DNA of 64,000 nt, taken from NCBI GenBank assembly GCA_032622095.1, contig CP136061.1, positions 5,714,734 through 5,778,733 of the forward strand, read 5' to 3'. The stretch comes from Siphonodentalium dalli (taxonomy: Eukaryota; Mollusca; Scaphopoda; Gadilida; Siphonodentaliidae). Position numbers and translations under genes: made by a program. Below the pieces are notes generated by a model that had not been told where the DNA came from, ran no database searches, and saw only the letters and a program-made list of their open reading frames with translations. Shown one piece after another: positions 57,466 through 64,000 of the stretch; within the stretch, counting starts at the first letter, position 1; each line of letters starts with the position of its first letter.

Positions 57466-59414
57466 TCGTTTCTCAGCCTCGGTGGTAAGTTGGGCTTGTG
57501 TTTCCTTGTCGCTTTTATCTTCTTTTGGATACGCGTTGAAGCATTTATGTTGTTCCAATCCTTGAAGGGACTCTTCTGGGTTGCCGGTTTGTGATAGGAT
57601 TGATTCGGTATGGAGGTGTTGGTTGAGGCTCGGCCATGCCCTAAAAAATTATGCTGATGTTGATAGGAGCCATTTTCCTCCGTTTCGGGTTGGGTATGTG
57701 AAATATTTTGGTAATCATAAGGCCCTCGTTGATTCTGCAATCTGGTCATAGCATTGTAGTTGGATGTTGCATGATCATTGTAGTTCATTTCTTCTGGGCG
57801 ATACACAGGACCTGGAGTTTTTGTACACGTATGTGGTGAAGGAAAGGAATGGAAATCTTTCTGATGACGACTAGCATTATCGTATTTGTTTTGTTCGATA
57901 ATAAGTTTACAACTCCTCTGTTCCAACTGCAGTAGCTTCATCTCGGTCGACAGCTGCTCTATTTTGGTGAGTAGTAGATCCATGTTCAAGCTTGGTTGTA
58001 CGTACACAGCTTCTTGTCCAATGCTCTTCAATGTTTCGGGTATCATATCTGCAGCTACTTTGATTTTAAGTGTAGCAATAGTTTTATCCTTTTCCGTGTT
58101 GAGGTCTTCCAGTCTTATTATTTCTGCCCTACAGGCTGTGATTTGTTTTGCAGCCTCCTCAGCCTTGAACTCTATTTTCGATGGCTTCTTCTTTGCAACA
58201 CGCTTTATATGAGTCTGAGCGCCCGCAGGAACCTCTTCTTCGTTGACATTGGAGGTGACTGTCTGACTTCCGTTCTGAGAGTTTTCAACGGTAGTATTTA
58301 CTGTTTGGTGGACATGTTGTGCAGTTATTTTGTTAATTGTTGCACCATTGGTTACTGGATCGTCGTCAACAGCATTATCTTGCTGCATGAGTGGTTCGAT
58401 ATCTAAATGAGTGTCTTCCGCAAGTTCTAAGGACTCTGTTTGTATAAGTTTACAGCTTGCACATGTAAAGTCTAAGTCTATGTCGGTGATAGCATACACT
58501 TCGTATTCATCATCGCTGAGATGCTGGCATTCAATATGGTACCAAGATAGGCATTTACAACATTCTATGGTTTTGCCAACCAGATCCTTCTTGCAGATTG
58601 GGCACTCGTCGATTGTGCACTCACTAGTGTTCCCTGAGAAATTAAGATCTTCACTTGCAGGGTGTGCCGTTTGGTCATTCAAATGAGATATTTGTATCAG
58701 CTTCTTAACTTCGGTGATGGAGTCATCCAGAGATTTTCGCATCCACTTCTTGACTTCGGTGATGGAATCGTCCAGAGAAGATTCGGATGAAGTGACTGGT
58801 TTTGGGTGTAGAGGGTGGTCTATCTGTAGCATCATATCAGTACTAGACTTAGCACAACACTGCGATGAAATTTGATTGAAGCTGTCGGTGATCAGTTGTT
58901 TTGTTATCTCTTTCAACCGCATATATCGCTTGCTCGTGTTAATTTTCAAGAGTATTTGGTTGTGGTCCTCAACAAATAGGTCTGCATGCTTTCCATTAAC
59001 CATAAATTTGTATTGTGTTAGGTAAAACATTATCGTGTATCGGAGACATCCTGACCTGTCCTGTCCTGTCCTGTTGAATATCTGCAATTTGTGTTCCGGG
59101 TTTTTTACTTCAGTCAAATCTGTTCGTACTTCACTCTTGATCTTATATACCCCGGCTTCATCTGCTTTTATATCTTCATAGTACTGTAAAGCTGTAGCTG
59201 TATATAACTCAAATGCCTTCTTGTTTAATGTATATATATGGTTCCCGGCTTTCACTGTGTGGTCTATTTCTTCTCTACTTTCCGCAGTTTTACTCTTCTT
59301 GATAGATTTTTTATCATTCAGCTTATAAGACTTCTTCCCACCATTAACATTTTGAAACTTCACCTGCAGTCGACTGCTCCTCCTCTCATACAGTAACTCG
59401 CTGCACTCAGCCAT
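57072..59414 (-). CDS. LINE-A ORF1: PHD-finger, coiled-coil protein
   Basis: The ORF has 780 codons from the ATG at 59414, which has AAA before and G after it, to a TAA at 57072-57074; the frame is open 18 codons further up but without an ATG. Residues are numbered from 59468. An N-terminal basic region is followed by a tandem copy of SLDDSITEVKK (231-241, 246-256). Next comes a PHD zinc finger in C4HC3 order: Cys289, Cys292, Cys303, Cys306, His311, Cys314, Cys336, Cys339. A helical, probably coiled-coil part spans about 430-525, and the C-terminal 250 residues are Gln/Asn/Pro-rich and basic. ORF1 proteins of LINEs bind the element RNA and assemble the particle. PHD-type ORF1s are known from CR1 and related clades, where they may contact chromatin. 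The last 394 nt overlap ORF2 in the -1 frame. Confidence 0.88.
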   Translation of the reverse strand: MAECSELLYERRSSRLQVKFQNVNGGKKSYKLNDKKSIKKSKTAESREEIDHTVKAGNHIYTLNKKAFELYTATALQYYEDIKADEAGVYKIKSEVRTDLTEVKNPEHKLQIFNRTGQDRSGCLRYTIMFYLTQYKFMVNGKHADLFVEDHNQILLKINTSKRYMRLKEITKQLITDSFNQISSQCCAKSSTDMMLQIDHPLHPKPVTSSESSLDDSITEVKKWMRKSLDDSITEVKKLIQISHLNDQTAHPASEDLNFSGNTSECTIDECPICKKDLVGKTIECCKCLSWYHIECQHLSDDEYEVYAITDIDLDFTCASCKLIQTESLELAEDTHLDIEPLMQQDNAVDDDPVTNGATINKITAQHVHQTVNTTVENSQNGSQTVTSNVNEEEVPAGAQTHIKRVAKKKPSKIEFKAEEAAKQITACRAEIIRLEDLNTEKDKTIATLKIKVAADMIPETLKSIGQEAVYVQPSLNMDLLLTKIEQLSTEMKLLQLEQRSCKLIIEQNKYDNASRHQKDFHSFPSPHTCTKTPGPVYRPEEMNYNDHATSNYNAMTRLQNQRGPYDYQNISHTQPETEENGSYQHQHNFLGHGRASTNTSIPNQSYHKPATQKSPFKDWNNINASTRIQKKIKATRKHKPNLPPRLRNECIANPNIQYGREVDLQGPPLNQQQNSMKQTPQENLPERRKYPRKYQSTITTDQSIQVTCHSQYPRRRTIHTDNPQTTHPNLHHQNSQSNHNVHHQAQYQSMNSPPRNVSKQSQPPWRQSMCRTSEEIMYI

Positions 59415-60130
59415 TTTACTGGGTGGTTGAACTTGAAAGTTGATGACTAAAAAGGAAAACTGCACCACTCGCTCAAATGTACATCAAAATGTTATTGTAA
59501 TTTCACCTCATTAATCTTTGACACTTACTAGCATATCACCGGTGAAAAGCGATCACATTTAACGCGAATAAATTCAAAATCAACAGAGCATGATCAGACA
59601 CCTGACCAGGTGGAAATATTCGCGTAGAAAGACCTTGATTCTTGAATTATATTATTGTTTATAAAATGTTCAAAACTAGCTACTTTTCCTATCACTGTTA
59701 GTAGGGTTAGTCTTGTGAGTAGCAGTAAGAATGACTGAGGAGTGAGGTCTCAGAAAGTGGATATACCAGAAATTGATCAGTAATATGCTCTTAAAAACAG
59801 TTTGTCAGACAACTTGTGATAAATCGGGGGTGATTGTTCGTCTGTCTTCTATAAATAATCACAAAATCCGGAAATCGAAATAGCAATTTCCCGGAATGAG
59901 AAAAGACGAAAACCGTTGAAACGGAATTACTGTCATACGATTCAAAGTTCGTTTTAGTGAATATAAGTCATCAAATTTCCGAAATAAAGCGATAGAATAG
60001 ACGCGAACAATGAATCCGCACAAATCCTCCAGTTCCCGCCTTGAAATCGATGAAATAACAGTTTTAAACACTAAAACACTCGAAAACTTCAGTAGCAGTA
60101 GAAAGTCCGACTCCCCGTTACGGTTGATGA
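59415..60130 (-). other. Probable LINE-A 5' untranslated region
   Basis: This region lies upstream of the ORF1 ATG with no competing gene. Readings of 60-70 codons on both strands (for example plus 60010 onwards, serine-rich and then lysine from a poly-A run) show no domain. The 5' end of LINE-A was not located because no target duplication could be matched to the CCAA end. Confidence 0.4.
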
Positions 60131-60133
60131 CGG

Positions 60134-60170
60134 AAAAAAAAAAAAAAAAAAAAAAACAAAAAAAAAAAAA
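60134..60170 (+). repeat. Poly(A) tract
   Basis: 23 A, one C and 13 A follow in a row. The tract could be the tail of a retroposed sequence on the plus strand or simple slippage; no element body ending here was recognised. Confidence 0.9.
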
Positions 60171-60470
60171 CTCATTGCTTTGGCCCTCAAGCGTTAAGGT
60201 AGTTCAGAAAAGTAGGGGGAGATAATTTTACGTTATATTTACATAGGGTTCGTGTACGGTTGTGAAGAAATACTCGTAATAAAGTACTTTATATTAACTT
60301 TTAATCATAATGCTTTCAATGTGACATTCAATTAATGCCACTAAATACGATTTGGTCCGTGATATGCATTTTCTGGAATGGAAAGTGTCCGTAATTCGAC
60401 GTCAATTACTGCGCTAAATCAAACTCTCGTGTGGCAAGTTGTGCGTATTTTGCGTCCAGGTTTATTTACT

Positions 60471-60620
60471 CTGATTTCTTACGTATTGTGGGGATTTAGT
60501 TTTGTAATTTTCCTCGATCAGCTAGTGCAAGTATTGGATGATCTGATTTCTTACGTGTAGTGGGGATTTAGTTTTGTAGTTTTCCTAGATCAGCTGGCGC
60601 ACATGTAAGTATTGGAGGTA
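60471..60620. repeat. Tandem duplication of a 72-bp unit
   Basis: CTGATTTCTTACGT at 60471 recurs at 60543, and the two units continue with GTGGGGATTTAGTTTTGTA and TTTTCCT-GATCAGCT. They differ by a few substitutions and a small insertion. Confidence 0.85.
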
Positions 60621-60757
60621 TACTGAAGCACATAATTCAGAGTGATTTTTCTCATAAACGTACACACGTACGTTGATGAAATTAATCAATGGACATATAT
60701 GAGTCTCATGTCCTCCACAGTTGAATCACTAGCCCGATTCAACCGGGAACTTTTTAA

Positions 60758-60786
60758 CTTTTATATATACCGGTATATATATAAAA
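60758..60786. repeat. A/T-rich palindrome around ACCGGT
   Basis: TATATATACCGGTATATATA is a perfect palindrome centred on ACCGGT (60769-60774). It could form a cruciform. No associated gene is seen. Confidence 0.8.
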
Positions 60787-62634
60787 ATAAAATAATTTCC
60801 CGTAAAATTAAATAAATGACACAGGACCACTGCACCTCATTCTGTCTTGTATTCTAACATATACGAGTATTATAAATATGTCCTTTAATATCTCATAGTA
60901 ATTAATTTCATCTTATAAAAACAGACATATATATCATGTTTATATACATAAATGAATAACCAATGATTATTTATTTGAGTTCCATGATTCTTTTGTATAT
61001 TTGGGTCACAGTAGGGTGTTTCAACAAACAGGTGTGTATGTGGTCTTATTATATGAATTAACCTAAATATGAATATAAAGGGTATCTCTGTCCACCATGA
61101 TATTAAAATAGATATCAACAAAGAACAGTTAATTGTATAGGCTACCGGTACTTTGAAACTGAGCGAGAAAATCCATACAGTAATAAAATAGTTAATGATT
61201 ATGGTACAATTTGTAAAATATACTAGTAAGATAACATACTTATAGTCCATTTACATTGGAGAATTACAGTTACTAAAGCTGAATGGGATCATGCATGCTA
61301 TTGGGAGCTACTAGCCTAGAGGATACTTTTTTTCAGACTGGAGGGACACACAATCTGCAAATGAACCTGGGTGTTGCCTTAGTATGGATAAGTACCATGT
61401 GATGGAGAGACAATGTTTGAAATCTATAATTAATTTAATGATGAACTTATAAATGTGTATCATTTGTGGCTCTTTCCTTGACAGTCAATGAGACATCAGC
61501 TACTTTTTATCCAGGATTTTCGCACAAGTATAGTTCAATTCCTTCTTTATCTTGAACACATCCTTGCATTCTGCATCTCATTTTGTCTCATCTGGATTAT
61601 TTTCGGCTCATGCATGTTGCACACATCACTTTGTGACCCACCAATATCATTAAGGTGTTGCCATTGGCATACGGTATAGATCTGTCCATTTCCTGAAATA
61701 ATACAGAATTCGAAGCATTTAATTTTAATTTATAAATAATTTACATATGTTATATTGGGATATTTCCCATGCAGTACACACCACTCACAAGTGCCTACAT
61801 TGGCAAACCATGTAATATTCAGTTGTTCACACCTCTTTATGATAGCAGTATAAATTATACAAAAATATATGCTATTGCTAATATAATAATAAATAAGGCT
61901 AATGATATTATATTTCAACATAGCTGACCAGTACTTGTATACATTATAATTAATGCCCACGCAGTCTCAATGTCATTTATTAACATTATGAATGTGAGTA
62001 TACTATGTGAGTCTAATGATCAAAAGACACATGAATTATGATTATCATTATGAAAAATATGTTTATCAACAAAAGTTATATATTACAAAACTATGAATAG
62101 TATGATCACTACAATTATAATCTAGGAGTAGGACATGTAAACTGCCAAATTGGTGAATTGTTTTGACTGTTCATTTCTAAATTATTGCTGTAGTACACCT
62201 GATCACACCTGGCAGTCACATGGAATTCTTGAAATATGACAGCTGTCATTGAAATATTTCTTCCGTAAAACACGTTTGGGTTGGTACCCGGTATATATGA
62301 TATTCAAATTACCAATGCAATCATGAATGGTGAGATCTATTAAATTAATTTCATTTTGAAAGTCGTTACTAACATAACTTCAGTCTTTATCCAGGTGAAA
62401 ATGACAAAAATAGAATACAGAATGTCGTGTTGTTTATTACAAAAATGGTCTCAAACGGCATAAAAACTCACCTTTCTGACTCCCCAACGGACACCCTTGG
62501 AAACGTGAGATTCTGATAATTCATGACAGTTGGTGTACAATTAATTCAGCTGCAATAGACGCCAGAGTTTTCTCTTTTTATTGCGACGAGAAAGCACTGT
62601 TTTGATTAGAACAATCGGAGTTGAACTACCTTTA
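60787..62634. other. A/T-rich interior of the DNA element, no gene recognised
   Basis: The longest readings are chance-like, hydrophobic A/T-driven frames (for example 60885-61250 minus). A reading at 61537-61690 minus (CNMHEPKIIQMRQNEMQNA) follows a TTTCAG acceptor-like word but has no recognisable domain. If the DNA element ever had a transposase, it is not visible here. Confidence 0.45.
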
Positions 62635-62719
62635 GCAATGGCGGACAGAATCGGAGTGCGTTACCGATTTGGCCCATCAAATGACGTCGAGTGACGTATC
62701 TATCCTTCCTTCATCTATG
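62635..62719. repeat. Right terminal inverted repeat of the DNA element
   Basis: Read as reverse complement it runs CATAGATGAAGGAAGGATAG, ACGTCACTCGACGTCA, GGTAACGC and CCGCCATTGC. It pairs with 53174-53245 with several gaps. It contains two CRE-like TGACGT words, which could act as a promoter or protein-binding region, but nothing shows this. Confidence 0.65.
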
Positions 62720-63695
62720 GTATTATCCACGATACTGGGGTTATTTGTCAAGACAATATCAATTAACGTTGCACTTGTTTCTGTGAAGTGTGTGGGCTGG
62801 CTAACTAATTGTTTTAGTTCAAACTTCCCCTTAAGGTGTCCTATCTCTTTGCCTGGGCCGTACAGCTGATTCTCATTAAAATCTCCACATACTATTATGT
62901 CTCGCCCATGGTCCCTGACCGTTCCAATAGACATCTCTATACTTTCCCAATTGGAGATATTTGGAGGCCGATAAATGCATCCAAAAGAAAGATTTAATTT
63001 ACTAGAAAATATAACCACCCATACTGCCTCTAGTGAAGGTACCTGTATTTCTGGGTCTTTTAATTGTTTGTATGCAATCGTATTCCTGATATAAATTGCT
63101 ACTAATCTCCTCCCTGTTTGCCTTGCCTGTCCATACGGATAGGTTCATGGAATCCTGGTATCGATAACTCAGAGTTGTCAACTGTACTGTCCAACCACGT
63201 TTCGGTAAGAGCTAATATATCATAATCTTCCGATTCTGCACTTAATATATCGATTTTTGGTTTGAGGCTTTGAATGTTTAACGACAAAATTTTTAATAAT
63301 TGGGGTCTTGTTTCAAAGGTTGGACCAGGATTCATATGAATATCATTTGCTAGGACTATTAGCAGTAGGCAGATGATCATTAAAAATACTAGTTTATTAT
63401 TAGCCAACAGTAAACCAAGTTCGTCTTTTTGAGATTTTTTCAAGCAATCATCCTTATTTCTCATGGTTTTATAACAGCTATTGTGCATTGGTGGAGGTTT
63501 TGATTCAGAGAATACCATTTCTATAAGTAGTGTTAGAATGAATGCTTTCTTTATTGACATTACACTTGAGTGCAGTTTAAGTAATAATATAAATGAATGC
63601 GTCTGCGCTTCACTTAGCCTACGATTCTTTGTCAATCTGATAGCTCTGGTGTAGAAAGTTCCAACTCTTGCCCTATAGTGCTCTAGGCTAACCAT
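62720..63695 (-). pseudogene. LINE-B, 5' part: 2A-like leader and endonuclease (frameshifted)
   Basis: The ATG at 63695 opens 197 codons with MVSLEHYRARVGTFY, a hydrophobic run (LVFLMIICLLLIVLAND) and the 2A-like octapeptide DIHMNPGP (residues 118-125, 63321-63344). The APE endonuclease then begins: KILSLNIQSL (Asn140) and LALTETWLDS (Glu165). A one-base loss at about 63108-63113 shifts the frame. The next frame carries LVAIYIRNTIAYK, LEAVWVVIF, GCIYRPPN, IVCGDFNEN and TLIDIVLTNNPSIVDN. At 62720 it is cut by the DNA element, and the codons continue in phase at 53174. The codons between 62677 and 62719 are element sequence. The C-terminal half of this protein is therefore 9.5 kb away, at 50586-53174. 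As it stands the copy cannot make a working protein. Confidence 0.87.
63321..63344 (-). other. 2A-like motif DIHMNPGP in LINE-B
   Basis: The codons GAT ATT CAT ATG AAT CCT GGT CCA follow a leucine-rich stretch. The 2A consensus is D-V/I-E-x-N-P-G-P; here the Glu is His. In 2A peptides the ribosome skips the bond between Gly and Pro, releasing the upstream part. Several LINE families of invertebrates have such motifs before the endonuclease. Activity with His at this place is not shown. Confidence 0.7.
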
Positions 63696-64000
63696 TGGGT
63701 ATGTGCGTTACCAAATGGAAACTCCTGCGTCCAGGGGGCAAGAAAAGGTTGGAAGTTTGATACATCAGAAATTTATGATTGGCATCTGCTCTACTGACAA
63801 ATATGTTTTCCATACATGTGAAATCTATAACATTTATACACACAGCAAATAAACAAAAATAAAGAAAACAAAAGTAATACATCATCCTCTGGATATGTAT
63901 TTTGTCCAGTTGAAGGGTAGAGTTCTGCATATACGGTATATGTAGAAAATATAATAATTATATAAAGAACTGGCTTAGCAGTGTATCTTGAGTGTATGTA
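63696..64000. other. Upstream flank of LINE-B
   Basis: This A/T-rich sequence upstream of the LINE-B ATG may be its 5' untranslated region. The reading at 63688-63930 minus has a hydrophobic N-terminal half but no domain I know, and I do not call it a gene. Confidence 0.4.

Larger units (their letters stand above)
53175..62719. mobile_element. 9.5-kb DNA element with TIRs, inserted in LINE-B and carrying LINE-A
   Basis: The left end (53174-53245) and the reverse complement of the right end (62635-62719) are alike with gaps: CATAGA, then AGGATAGA, CGTC, CACTC or ACTC, GTAACGC, and a final GTC-GCCATTG. The same 7-8-bp word flanks both ends. This is the signature of a cut-and-paste DNA transposon. 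Removing it restores one LINE-B frame, which fixes the boundaries independently of the TIR match. Most of its length is LINE-A, inserted just inside the left TIR. The remainder, about 60.2-62.6 kb, has no transposase I can recognise, so the superfamily is open. The 7-8-bp duplication would fit the hAT or P groups. Confidence 0.72.

Noticed and set aside
60010-60225. Plus-strand frame of 71 codons, serine-rich then lysine-rich
   Set aside because: The lysines come from the poly(A) tract and no homology is recognised. An exon cannot be excluded, but nothing supports it.
61537-61690. Exon-like minus-strand readings, one with Cys-rich words recalling the C-terminal domain of piggyBac proteins
   Set aside because: Two different frames each look partly plausible, neither has the full Cys/His pattern, and the target duplication at the edges is not TTAA.
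63321-63344. Viral origin for the 2A-like motif
   Set aside because: The surrounding protein is a LINE endonuclease with no viral domain, and 2A-like motifs are known in non-LTR retrotransposons.
63688-63930. Minus-strand frame of 80 codons upstream of LINE-B
   Set aside because: No domain, hydrophobic by A/T richness, and only just overlapping the LINE-B start. It is more likely untranslated region.

Overview
The window is eukaryotic nuclear DNA that is almost entirely repetitive and mobile. The non-LTR retrotransposons (APE-type endonuclease plus reverse transcriptase, one with a PHD-finger ORF1, one with a 2A-like NPGP motif), the miniature DNA transposons and the long satellites fit an invertebrate metazoan, probably a marine one. 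The sequence does not let me name the species. I found no host gene I can defend, and no tRNA, rRNA or CRISPR.

Layout. (1) 1-29078: one satellite array of monomers of about 164 and 155 bp, built on a trimer of about 483 bp and on larger duplications (1130, 1449, 2240 and 4510 bp). It runs into a 100-N scaffold gap (29079-29178), and the last 4 kb before the gap looks poorly polished. (2) 29179-32508: a patch of small elements: two foldback elements, a Tc1/mariner-type MITE with TA target sites, a cluster of CGCTTAAGCG palindromes, two abutting LINE 3' ends and a perfect 55-bp inverted repeat. (3) 32509-46133: a 13.6-kb unit with near-identical terminal inverted repeats, each carrying a 20-bp-arm hairpin. 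The interior is a 165-bp satellite, about 55 monomers in one orientation and then about 25 in the other. This is the most unusual object here. (4) 46134-50331: a LINE 3' tail, a 739-bp Mutator-like (MULE) miniature element with an 8-bp target duplication and a transposase fossil, a duplicated segment of about 190 bp, a short minisatellite that also flips orientation, and a doubtful exon. (5) 50586-63695: a triple nest. An old LINE (called B here, minus strand) is split between 50586-53174 and 62720-63695. The split is caused by a 9.5-kb DNA element with terminal inverted repeats and a 7-8-bp target duplication (GTATTATC). That DNA element carries a second, much better preserved LINE (called A, minus strand) with two long ORFs at 53626-59414. 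Taking out the DNA element and one target copy puts the LINE-B endonuclease and reverse transcriptase back in one reading frame.

How the parts relate. LINE-A encodes an ORF1 protein (PHD finger, coiled coil) and an ORF2 protein (endonuclease, reverse transcriptase, C-terminal zinc knuckle), overlapping in the -1 frame. It is the only coding unit that looks recently functional. LINE-B is dead (a frameshift, a premature stop, an insertion). The DNA elements here are non-autonomous as far as can be seen. Two separate arrays (165-bp satellite, 33-48-bp minisatellite) share the same architecture of head-to-head inverted tandem repeats, which suggests that palindrome-forming rearrangement recurs at this locus.
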